In this document: piece by piece, positions 1 to 6,121 of the stretch
How positions within the stretch are numbered: the first letter of the stretch is position 1
Layout of the letters: every line of letters begins with the position of its first letter
DNA from: Actinomycetota bacterium
GTDB taxonomy: Bacteria; Actinomycetota; Geothermincolia; Geothermincolales; RBG-13-55-18
Assembly (NCBI GenBank): GCA_028275245.1
Contig: JAPWVA010000051.1
Span: forward strand, 1 to 7,368
DNA length: 7,368 nt
Direction: 5' to 3'
Translations under genes and position numbers: made by a program
The notes under the pieces: generated by a model
What the model saw: only the letters and a program-made list of their open reading frames with translations
Told to the model about the DNA's origin: nothing
Database searches by the model: none

Positions 1-275
1 CCACGTTGGCCCCCTGCCCGGGTCCGAACATGTAGGTGGCGGTCACCTGGATCTGCTTGGAGTGGGGGTTCTGCAGGCAGAGCCACATGTCGAAGGACCT
101 GCGGGTGCATCCCTCGGCGAAGTACCACTGGGTGGCCGGCTGGAGGGCCCCCACGACATCGTGTCCTCCGTCCCAGCTCGCCATGTAGTTGAAATACATG
201 GGCCGCTCGGCGACTATGTCCCCCGTGCTCTCCACCTTGAGGGAGATGTCTTGGCCGGGCCTTCCCACCTCGTCG
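1..275 (-). repeat. Surface repeat modules (one C-terminal half plus the start of a second) in the hydrolase fusion
   Basis: On the minus strand this encodes the back half of one module (VES, VAERPMYFNYM, SWDGGHDVVG) and then the front of another (WYFAEGCTR, MWLCLQNP, YMFG). The same module occurs on the plus strand at 6519-7368. The DNA is still close: 23 bases at 63-85 are the exact reverse complement of 6888-6910. The function is unknown. Its tandem use in two exported proteins suggests a surface-display, spacer or binding role, which is inference. Confidence 0.75.
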
Positions 276-979
276 AAGAGCAGGGCAAAAAGCTCGGTGC
301 CCGCGTTGGGGTCCGGGTTGTTGGTGGTTATCATATCCCCACAAACCACCAGGGCGGTGGGGTCCTTCTCCTTTATGGCTTCGTAGGCCAGCTGTAGGAG
401 GGGGAGGTAATCCGTCTCCGCCTGTCCGCCGAAATGACAAACGTTGTAGGTGCGCATGGCCTCGCCGTCCCGGTCGAACCCCACCTCGTTCCAGATCTCG
501 TAGAAGTCGACCACCTTCCCGTATCGCTCGGCCACCCGGGAGCAGAACTCCCTCCACCAGGAAAGGTCGCGGGGAGGCGCCTTGTCAGCGAGATCCCCGT
601 AAGCGGGATCCCGGGCCCAGGACGGGACGGGTCCCTGCAAGAGCAGGAGGAGGGAGGAGCTCCCGTCAGCCAACACGGAGTTGATCTCCCCATCGTAATA
701 GGAGAAGTTCCAAATCCCTTGGCGGGGGTTCACGCTCTCCCATCGGACCACCAGCTTGTGGTGGCGGACCTGCCCCCTCTCAGTCGCGGGCACCTTGGCC
801 TTGAACTGGGAGGCGTAATCCCGTATGTCCAACCCCATGATGCTCCAATTCCGCACGTCCCGGTCACCGGCTACTGCCCTCCCGGTTCCTGGGACAAAGG
901 CCAGAAAGACCTGGAGGACCATGCAGGCCACGAGGAATGACGCCAGCATCAACGATCCGCGCAAATGCCGCGAAACCAT
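1..979 (-). CDS. Secreted truncated glycoside hydrolase (clan GH-A-like) fused to surface repeat modules, partial
   Basis: 326 codons are visible and the gene runs off the left edge. Residues 1-37 form a signal peptide (basic start, hydrophobic stretch from about residue 10 to 29, AVA cleavage site at 35-37), so the protein is exported. Residues 40-235 resemble the first half of a clan GH-A TIM barrel (GH39/GH5-like). VRWESVNP and GIWNFSYYD lie near 78-96, and FYEIWNEVGF near 159-168, where WNE (E165) is the usual acid/base strand. The barrel stops at about residue 235, before any nucleophile glutamate. The protein then enters the second half of a surface repeat (ISLKVES, VAERPMYFNYM, SWDGGHDVVGA) and a following repeat (WYFAEGCTR, WLCLQNP). 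Hydrolase activity is therefore doubtful, and a glycan-binding or structural role is possible. ATG 979 is chosen for its GGAGGA ribosome site. In-frame TTG and ATG (997) codons lie just upstream. Confidence 0.85.
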   Translation of the reverse strand, partial: MVSRHLRGSLMLASFLVACMVLQVFLAFVPGTGRAVAGDRDVRNWSIMGLDIRDYASQFKAKVPATERGQVRHHKLVVRWESVNPRQGIWNFSYYDGEINSVLADGSSSLLLLLQGPVPSWARDPAYGDLADKAPPRDLSWWREFCSRVAERYGKVVDFYEIWNEVGFDRDGEAMRTYNVCHFGGQAETDYLPLLQLAYEAIKEKDPTALVVCGDMITTNNPDPNAGTELFALLFDEVGRPGQDISLKVESTGDIVAERPMYFNYMASWDGGHDVVGALQPATQWYFAEGCTRRSFDMWLCLQNPHSKQIQVTATYMFGPGQGANV

Positions 980-985
980 AGTATT

Positions 986-991
986 TCCTCC
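986..991 (-). promoter_or_regulatory. Ribosome binding site of the hydrolase-fusion gene
   Basis: On the minus strand GGAGGA sits six bases before ATG 979. This is a near-perfect Shine-Dalgarno match and fixes that start over the in-frame upstream alternatives. Confidence 0.7.
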
Positions 992-1116
992 AATCATCCT
1001 CGATCTCGCGTCCAACGGCTTTTCCTCCATCTGAACTGCACCACCGCCTGTCCGGTTATGGCCAGAGAGGTTGATCCTTCCTTCTCCTCCCCCAATTCAG
1101 GATCAATCCCTTCGAT

Positions 1117-1137
1117 AACCTCCCGGCGCCCGGGGTT
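1117..1137 (-). other. GC-rich hairpin in the gap between the GT4 and hydrolase-fusion genes
   Basis: The 219-bp gap 980-1198 holds no gene I can support. Within it, AACC and CCGG pair with CCGG and GGTT around a three-base loop, with a two-base bulge. It lies 62 bases beyond the GT4 stop in the direction of transcription. No T-run follows, so it is not a classical intrinsic terminator; it could be an mRNA processing or attenuation structure. A second, weaker inverted repeat (TTGATCCT/AGGATCAA, 1071-1078 and 1099-1106) has a 20-base loop. Confidence 0.25.
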
Positions 1138-1198
1138 CCCACCCCGTCCCCAACATCCATTCCAGAACCCGGCGGGAATTGCAACCTGAGCGAGCTCT

Positions 1199-3022
1199 CT
1201 ATTGGGATGGCCGATCCAGCGGGGAACCAAGACTGCCCCGGGTTTCGTGCTCCTTGAGGAGCTCCCACAGCTTTTTCTCCATGGCCTCCACCACCGCCTC
1301 CCATCCCCTGCTGGTGATCATCTCGTCCCTTCCCCTCCTTCCCATCTCCCGGGCCTCCCGGGGTCTGCGAATGAGCCATTCCGCCCGCCGGGCGTAGTCG
1401 TCGGGGTCCGTGCATAGGAAGCCGTTCTCCCCCTGTCTGACCTGGCTACGGGCAGCGGCGCAATATGCACTTCCCAACACCGGCTTTCCCATGAGCCAGG
1501 CCTCCCCGAACACCATGCAGAAGCTCTCGTGTATGGAAGGATGTATGAGAAGGGTGGAAGCGGCGTAAGCCTCTAGGAGCGTGTGGCGGTCTACATGTCC
1601 CAGGTAAAAAACCCCCTCACGGGATACGGGCCTACCGTCCTCCTCCGGGCCCACCATCAGGAGGGCCGCATCTATTCCCTTTTCCCTGAGGATAGAGAGA
1701 GTCTGCACCGCCTCCCGGTAACCCTTTCCCTCGTTCTTCCTTCCCACCCAGAGGAGTACGGGCTCTTCATCCAGCCCCAGCCTCTTCCTCAGCGACCTCC
1801 CGTCCGCCTGTTGCGGGTCCCAATCCCGGGGATCGAAACCTGGTCCCACCCCAAAAGCGCGGATTCCCCTGGGCGACAGGAGGGAAACCGCCCCCTCGTG
1901 AAAGACCTCCACCCCCGCTGAACCCCGGATGGCCTCCCAGGCCGTCTTGCGGTAATGATTGGGGTCCCGGGGGTGGAAGAGGGGGATGGAAACGAGTGGT
2001 TTGTTCCACCTCCGCGCCGCCTCCCAGGCCATCTCCATGGTGGCCATGGGCAGCATGGCCGCCATCACCAGATCGGCGGAGCGTGCCTCCCGCAGGACCG
2101 CTTCCGCCAATCCGGGGGAATTGGGGCCGTAAAGGCGAGCGTGCCGCGCGGCCAAAAGGTCCGGCATCATCTCTCCCCATTTCCAGAGAAGCTCGCAGGC
2201 CGCCTCCTCCGAGCCGGACCGCAGGAAATCCTGCCAGTTCCGGGACAGTTCCAGCCTTCTCCAGGCCTCCCCATCCCGGACCTCCACGTACCTGAGGGCC
2301 AAGGCAGGTTTTACCCTTTTCCTCTTCTTTTCGGTGAGGAAGAGGAAACGGGCTGTGAGCGCCGGGACCCCTAAGAGCTCGGTATCTATGTTGATTCTCC
2401 CAGGCTTCAAGGAGAACTGCCTTCGCAAGCCTCCCACTTCCAGCACCAGCTCACCCTCTCCTCGGCAGGCAAACCCCGCCCTGAGGGCGCTGATGCTTTC
2501 CCCTCCCAACACTAATACCGCCTCATTGTCCATCCAGGCGGCTGGACCGTCCCACCACTCCTCCGGTGCTCGCCAGCCGTAAAGAAAGCAGTGGTCCTTC
2601 ACGCCATGGAGGAAGCGTTCCAGGAGGGCGACGAAGTCCCGGTCCCGTTGTAGTTCCCTCTCGAAGCGGTCCACCGCCTCCCGGTACCTCCGGGCCCGCC
2701 GGGGAGGCAGGTTCTCCACCGGGAACCTGGCCACCAAGATCCCGCCTTCCTCCCTCTCTCCCGGGGGATAGTGATGATCCCAGAGGAGGTATCCCAAGGG
2801 TGAGAGGAAGAAATTCCTCGAGCAGGTGGTGAAGACCCTGACCCGGTGGCCTCTACGGGACAACCGGGTGCAGAGCTCCCAAAGATATCTCTCCGCGCCG
2901 CCGGTGATGCCGGCCCCGAAACGGTAGGTCACCAGTAGTATATTTAGCCCATCCACGATCTCGTAAGTCCCCTCGGTTCTAACGGAAACTTCCGTTGAAA
3001 CTTCCGTTAATTCCCTTCCCAT
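1199..3022 (-). CDS. GT4-type (GT-B fold) glycosyltransferase with an inserted accessory domain
   Basis: About 607 residues from ATG 3022. It probably transfers a sugar from an activated nucleotide donor to a growing surface or exported glycan at the cytoplasmic face. The N-terminal Rossmann half opens with NILLVTYRFG and has the GT4 motif GGAERYL (about 41-47). The C-terminal half has VGRKNEGKGY (about 426-435, the usual VGR...KG phosphate-binding segment) and the E-x7-E motif in HESFCMVFGEAW (E499 and E507). The protein is far longer than the usual 370-420 residues because a beta-rich domain of about 105 residues, with its flanks, splits the N-terminal half (146-252). The gene starts 25 bp after the GT2 stop, or overlaps it if TTG 3064 is used, so the two are probably co-transcribed. 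The start is uncertain: residues before NILLV come partly from a 12-bp tandem repeat, and GTG 2956 would give the compact N-terminus normal for GT4 enzymes. Donor and acceptor cannot be read from sequence. Confidence 0.9.
   Translation of the reverse strand: MGRELTEVSTEVSVRTEGTYEIVDGLNILLVTYRFGAGITGGAERYLWELCTRLSRRGHRVRVFTTCSRNFFLSPLGYLLWDHHYPPGEREEGGILVARFPVENLPPRRARRYREAVDRFERELQRDRDFVALLERFLHGVKDHCFLYGWRAPEEWWDGPAAWMDNEAVLVLGGESISALRAGFACRGEGELVLEVGGLRRQFSLKPGRINIDTELLGVPALTARFLFLTEKKRKRVKPALALRYVEVRDGEAWRRLELSRNWQDFLRSGSEEAACELLWKWGEMMPDLLAARHARLYGPNSPGLAEAVLREARSADLVMAAMLPMATMEMAWEAARRWNKPLVSIPLFHPRDPNHYRKTAWEAIRGSAGVEVFHEGAVSLLSPRGIRAFGVGPGFDPRDWDPQQADGRSLRKRLGLDEEPVLLWVGRKNEGKGYREAVQTLSILREKGIDAALLMVGPEEDGRPVSREGVFYLGHVDRHTLLEAYAASTLLIHPSIHESFCMVFGEAWLMGKPVLGSAYCAAARSQVRQGENGFLCTDPDDYARRAEWLIRRPREAREMGRRGRDEMITSRGWEAVVEAMEKKLWELLKEHETRGSLGSPLDRPSQ
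2270..2587 (-). other. Accessory beta-rich (LYGW) module inserted in the GT4 enzyme
   Basis: This encodes about 105 residues beginning FLYGWRAPEEW, followed by AAWMDNEAVLVL and alternating beta-strand-like segments (GELVLEVGGL, RFLFLTEKK, ALALRYVEV). It lies between the GGAERYL segment and the second part of the N-terminal Rossmann half. It resembles the C-terminal domain of the neighbouring GT2 enzyme (3072-3437), which opens LLYGWYEPE and continues IPFRWTGERAVFRI. A carbohydrate-binding beta-sandwich is my inference. Confidence 0.5.
2985..3008. repeat. Perfect 12-bp tandem repeat (GAAACTTCCGTT x2) near the GT4 start
   Basis: Two exact copies of GAAACTTCCGTT abut. With the preceding bases, AACGGA (2981-2986) can also pair with TCCGTT (2991-2996) across four bases. 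Read on the minus strand from ATG 3022 it encodes TEVSTEVS, a non-conserved N-terminal extension. If translation begins at GTG 2956 instead, the element lies in the leader between two co-transcribed genes and could affect translation. Confidence 0.6.
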
Positions 3023-3047
3023 CGACCCTGCCACGGCGGATGGCGGA

Positions 3048-4547
3048 TCAGCCCTCCCGGGCAACCCCGCATATCCCCGCTGCCGCGACCCCTATCCCCA
3101 GGAGCCTACCATCCATGCCGTCTCCCACCAGGGCAGGAACGAAAGGGTTTGCCACCCGTATCTCCACCTCCAGCTCACGGTCTCCGCCGCCACCGGGGCC
3201 TTCTCGGGGCAGGGGAAGGCGGTGGATAGCCATCTCGTTTCCCACCTCCAACTCCCCCACCCTGACGCCCCCAATCCAGACCTCCACCTCCGATGCCCCA
3301 TCAGGATGACCCCCCAGCGTCACCAGGAAGAGCTCCCCTCCCTTGTACCGCCTCCTGATCCTGAAAACGGCCCGCTCCCCGGTCCAACGGAATGGAATTC
3401 CTGTAGAGCTCCTCTCCGGCTCGTACCAACCATAGAGCAAACCCCTGCAGCCTCTCTTCCCTATCCAAAGCCTCCTGGGGGCGCGTCCCCGGACAGGAGC
3501 GCGGTGAGTCCCGTAAGGTATCCTGGGGTCCTGACCTATCTCCGGGAAATCGAGGGTAGGCAGGATGATGCCCTTGACGATGAGCTCGGCATCGGAAACC
3601 CGCCGCACCGAACGGATGGACTTCCTAGCCCGTAGGATGTACGGCCACCGGACAATATTCCAGGCCAACGCTCTCCAGGGGACAAGCGTCCTCTCTATCC
3701 CCATCCCGCCGTTGCCGTAATTGTAGAAGGCCCCATCGTGGAAAAGCCGGTAGATGGATTCCCGAAAGACCATCCTCAGAGTGGAGGCCTCCGTGTTCTT
3801 GAGTAGTGTGTAAAGACGGTTACGCGCCGAAAGGTACTCGTTCCTCCACCCACCCAATCCCATGGTGGCGGACAGACGATGACGGGCCCTGGCCTCCGGT
3901 ACGTATATCACCCGGTAGCCCAGGATGTTCATCCTCCACCCCAAGTCCACGTCCTCATAGAGATAGAAATAGTTAGGGTCGAAACCGCCCAGCTGTTCAA
4001 ACACATCCCGTTTAACCGCCATGGCCGCGGAACAGGCGTAAGCTACTTCTCGGTTCAGGGAGTAGGTCTTCGAATCCGGAAGGTATATTCCCCTTTCCCA
4101 GGCGTATCCCAGCAGGTTCACCAGGCCCCCGGTGCTGTTGAGGTAAGTGTCCGATCCCTCCAGCATGAGATGGGAGGCGCCGGCACCCGCCCCCGGATCC
4201 GAGTCCAGGGCCAAAAGCATGGAGCGGGCCCAACCCTCCTCTAGGACCACATCGTTGTCGAGGAAGGCCAGTACCCTTCCCCGGGCCACGGCGGCGCCGG
4301 CGTTCTTGGCGGCAGCGGGTCCGCTGTTCCTCCCCTGCACCACCAACCGGGCCCGGGGGTAACTCTTCCTCACCAGCCCCACGCTGCCGTCGGTGGAGGC
4401 GTCATCCACCACTATGACCTCGAAGGGCTCTTCTAACTCCTGCGAGAAGACGGAGTCCAGGCACGCGGGGAAGATCTCCTCCCCGTTCCGGTTCACCACG
4501 ATGAAACTCAGGGCTATCTCCTCATTCCCTTCATCAGGCATCTCCAT
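3048..4547 (-). CDS. GT2 (GT-A fold) glycosyltransferase with a C-terminal accessory domain
   Basis: About 499 residues from ATG 4547. It is an inverting GT2 enzyme of the rhamnosyltransferase-like type found in polysaccharide clusters, likely cytoplasmic or membrane-associated. Motifs in order: LSFIVVNRNG near the start; VVDDAS (D48, D49), binding the nucleotide; FLDNDVV (D97, D99), the metal-binding DxD equivalent; and YLYEDVDLGWRM (E198-D199 and the following D-x-x-W), the acceptor/catalytic-base region. The core ends near 260. A linker follows, then a beta-rich C-terminal module (about 371-492). The length exceeds the usual 300-350 residues of simple GT2 enzymes because of that module. 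ATG 4547 is chosen because GGAGGG lies six bases upstream; GTG 4571 is in frame but has a poor ribosome site. The GT4 gene follows within 25 bp, pointing to one operon and one glycan. Substrate unknown. Confidence 0.92.
   Translation of the reverse strand: MEMPDEGNEEIALSFIVVNRNGEEIFPACLDSVFSQELEEPFEVIVVDDASTDGSVGLVRKSYPRARLVVQGRNSGPAAAKNAGAAVARGRVLAFLDNDVVLEEGWARSMLLALDSDPGAGAGASHLMLEGSDTYLNSTGGLVNLLGYAWERGIYLPDSKTYSLNREVAYACSAAMAVKRDVFEQLGGFDPNYFYLYEDVDLGWRMNILGYRVIYVPEARARHRLSATMGLGGWRNEYLSARNRLYTLLKNTEASTLRMVFRESIYRLFHDGAFYNYGNGGMGIERTLVPWRALAWNIVRWPYILRARKSIRSVRRVSDAELIVKGIILPTLDFPEIGQDPRIPYGTHRAPVRGRAPRRLWIGKRGCRGLLYGWYEPERSSTGIPFRWTGERAVFRIRRRYKGGELFLVTLGGHPDGASEVEVWIGGVRVGELEVGNEMAIHRLPLPREGPGGGGDRELEVEIRVANPFVPALVGDGMDGRLLGIGVAAAGICGVAREG
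3072..3437 (-). other. Accessory beta-rich (LYGW) module at the GT2 C-terminus
   Basis: This encodes about 122 residues: LLYGWYEPE, IPFRWTGERAVFRI, GGELFLVTLGG, VEVWIGGVRVGELEV, RELEVEIRVANPFVPA and a closing LLGIGVAAAGI. The alternating hydrophobic pattern predicts a beta-sandwich. The opening LYGW followed by a W-x-x-x-A-V strand matches the domain inserted in the adjacent GT4 enzyme. It may position a glycan acceptor; that role is inferred, not shown. Confidence 0.55.
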
Positions 4548-4553
4548 GTTGCG

Positions 4554-4559
4554 CCCTCC
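4554..4559 (-). promoter_or_regulatory. Ribosome binding site of the GT2 gene
   Basis: GGAGGG on the minus strand lies six bases before ATG 4547 and decides that start over GTG 4571. Confidence 0.6.
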
Positions 4560-4837
4560 ATCGTCCCTCACCTACGAGCTCGATTTCCCCGGGAAGGGAG
4601 AGGACAGCGCGCGCTTCCCTACAAGCCATCCAGACGGTTAAGCACTTCGTCCATCATAAACCAGGGGAATTCTCCATCCTGCTTCCATGAAGGACTCCGG
4701 CCGACCCTGGTAATTTCCCCGTCTTCAGCGAACCAGCACGACGGAAAGGCCTGCCATGGGAATGCGAGCTCTTTCCTTTCCGAGCGTCCCCAGCCCGTAT
4801 CCTCATATCCTCATGAAAAGCCTTTAGCTTATTTACA

Positions 4838-4847
4838 ACCCCGGGGT
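4838..4847. promoter_or_regulatory. Perfect palindrome ACCCCGGGGT in the divergent spacer, possible operator
   Basis: A ten-base perfect dyad is embedded in A+T-rich flanks (TTTACA before, CTTTAA after). Its place between two divergent genes and close to the candidate -10 at 4881 fits a regulator site. A ten-base GC palindrome can arise by chance in GC-rich DNA, so the call is weak. Confidence 0.25.
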
Positions 4848-4998
4848 CTTTAACCCTTTTTCAACTCGTTGGGCTCCTGATATTTTACCCGGCAAGGGGG
4901 ACGAGGTGGCAAAGAACACCTTAACCCGTGGAAATGTTCGGTGACGACACGGCCTTCACGGGTTATTCAACCAGGGGGTGGGATATGCCGATTTTATG

Positions 4999-5003
4999 GG
5001 TGA
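4999..5003 (+). promoter_or_regulatory. Probable ribosome binding site of the propeller gene
   Basis: GGTGA, part of the canonical anti-16S complement, lies five bases before ATG 5009. This favours 5009 over GTG 4928 and ATG 4934, which have no clear site. ATG 4985 has a G-rich upstream tract and cannot be excluded. Confidence 0.4.
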
Positions 5004-5008
5004 GCGCC

Positions 5009-6121
5009 ATGAACCGTCAAAAAAGGTCCACCTTCATACCATCGGAAACGGGATGGTTCCCAATGGGACCGGGGCCCTTCAAAAGAGGCGTTGTAGCGGC
5101 CTCGGGCCTAGTCTTGGCCGTGATCCTTCTATTTTCCACCTTCCCCGACCACCCGCATCCTGCTTCCTGCGCGGTGATCTCCGGCCCTTCCCTAAAGTGG
5201 GTACTCCCGGTGGGGGGAATGATCAAGCACTGCAGCCCCACCCTGGCCGACCTGGACAGGGACGGGAGAACCGAGATCCTCGTCGGTAACTACGACGGCC
5301 TACTCTTCTGCATCGACCCGGGGGGGAAGGTGCTCTGGACCTATAGAACCGGGGGCCCCATCCAGTCCACCCCTATGGCGGTGGACTGCGACGGTGACGG
5401 GAAGCTGGAGGTGTTCGTCGGCTCCTACGACGGCTACGTGCATGGCCTGGACTGGCAAGGGAGACCCCTCTCCCACTGGGGCTGGCCCAAGTTCGCCGGC
5501 ACCGCCTTCGGGAGGAAGGAGGTATTCCCCTCCCCCTCCAGCGGTGATCTGGACGGCGACGGTGACCTGGAGATAGTGGTGGGCAGCTGGGGCCATTACA
5601 TCACCGCCTGGCACTATCAGGGTCCATTGGCCTGGCAGTATTACAACGCGGACACGGTGTGGTCCTCTCCTGCCTGCGCCGACATAGACCTGGACGGTAA
5701 GGACGAGGTGATGATCGGGGCCGACTGCTGGGGAGGGTCCAACTGGCCCTGGCCCAGGGGCGGCCTCCTCTACGCTTTCAAGGGAAACGGCTCCCTCATG
5801 GCCGGTTACCCCAAGACCATACCTCAGGTGGTGTGGTCCTCCCCCGCCGTGGGTGACCTGAACCAGGACGGATTCCCCGATGTGGTGGTGGGCACCGGCC
5901 ACTTTTGGCAAAACACCACCCCTGGCCTTCCCACATACCTCTCCTACGCCGACGGAAAGCACGTGTATGCCTTCAACTACCGGGGCGAGAGCCTCCCGCT
6001 GGCCCACCAATACCGAGGGCAACGGCTTCTCCTCCCCCGCCCTGGGGGACCTGGACGGCGACGGGCTGCTGGAGGTGGTGAACGCCTGCAGCGACACCTG
6101 GCTCTACTGCTGGGGCCATGA
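5009..6121 (+). CDS. Secreted FG-GAP/VCBS-type beta-propeller protein, N-terminal part ahead of a frameshift
   Basis: Residues 1-55 look like an export signal: FKRG, then a hydrophobic stretch (about 27-45), then PASCA as a possible cleavage site; this cysteine lacks a good lipobox. Repeats follow, each built as S-P-x-x-x-D-x-[DN]-x-D-G then a hydrophobic V-G strand: LADLDRDG (motif 5249-5266), VDCDGDG, GDLDGDG, ADIDLDG and GDLNQDG. The acidic loops match FG-GAP/VCBS calcium sites, so this is an extracellular propeller, probably for binding or adhesion. Sensible sequence ends at about 5999 (HVYAFNYRGESLP). Beyond it this frame gives an arginine/leucine-rich tail to the stop at 6121, while the propeller continues in another frame at 6000. 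The tail should not be taken as real protein. Whether this is a pseudogene or a sequence error is unresolved. The start is uncertain among 4928, 4934, 4985, 5009 and 5063. Confidence 0.75.
   Translation: MNRQKRSTFIPSETGWFPMGPGPFKRGVVAASGLVLAVILLFSTFPDHPHPASCAVISGPSLKWVLPVGGMIKHCSPTLADLDRDGRTEILVGNYDGLLFCIDPGGKVLWTYRTGGPIQSTPMAVDCDGDGKLEVFVGSYDGYVHGLDWQGRPLSHWGWPKFAGTAFGRKEVFPSPSSGDLDGDGDLEIVVGSWGHYITAWHYQGPLAWQYYNADTVWSSPACADIDLDGKDEVMIGADCWGGSNWPWPRGGLLYAFKGNGSLMAGYPKTIPQVVWSSPAVGDLNQDGFPDVVVGTGHFWQNTTPGLPTYLSYADGKHVYAFNYRGESLPLAHQYRGQRLLLPRPGGPGRRRAAGGGERLQRHLALLLGP
5996..6003 (+). other. Frameshift point in the propeller gene
   Basis: Codons beginning at 5996 and earlier read ...RGESLP. 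The continuation begins at 6000 and reads WPTNTEGNGFSSPALGDLDG. The shift equals one extra base or two missing bases; restoring two Gs would give the natural LPGWP, like MAGYP in the preceding repeat. No slippery heptamer is visible. Confidence 0.8.

Larger units (their letters stand above)
4548..5008. other. Divergent intergenic region, with no supported gene
   Basis: These 461 bp separate the leftward glycosyltransferase operon from the rightward propeller gene, so they should hold both promoters. The stretch 4798-4890 is visibly richer in A+T than the genes. A TATTTT at 4881-4886 could be a -10 box for the rightward gene, but I see no convincing -35 box. Also present are an 8-bp tandem repeat (TATCCTCA twice, 4798-4813) and a GC palindrome (4838-4847). 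On the minus strand 4619-4810 is open for 63 codons without a start codon. In-frame GTG 4928, ATG 4934 and ATG 4985 could extend the propeller gene leftward. Confidence 0.5.

Noticed and set aside
434..940. 168-codon plus-strand frame opposite the hydrolase fusion
   Set aside because: The minus strand has a signal peptide, the WNE motif and a strong ribosome site; the plus frame has none.
1071..1106. Inverted repeat TTGATCCT/AGGATCAA as a terminator
   Set aside because: The stem is only 8 bp with a 20-base loop and no T-run.
994..1230. 78-codon minus-strand frame filling the gap after the GT4 gene
   Set aside because: It needs a TTG start inside the GT4 C-terminus, shows no recognisable motif and includes the hairpin.
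5150..5180. Lipoprotein signal at the PASC cysteine
   Set aside because: Proline stands where the lipobox needs leucine or a similar residue, and the cysteine is far from the hydrophobic stretch.
5990..6010. Programmed ribosomal frameshifting in the propeller gene
   Set aside because: There is no slippery heptamer, and such a site inside a propeller blade has no obvious purpose; an indel is simpler.
5300..6097. 265-codon open frame on the minus strand opposite the propeller
   Set aside because: It is the mirror of GC-rich propeller codons, with valine/glycine-rich low-complexity product and no domain; the plus strand has repeated calcium motifs.
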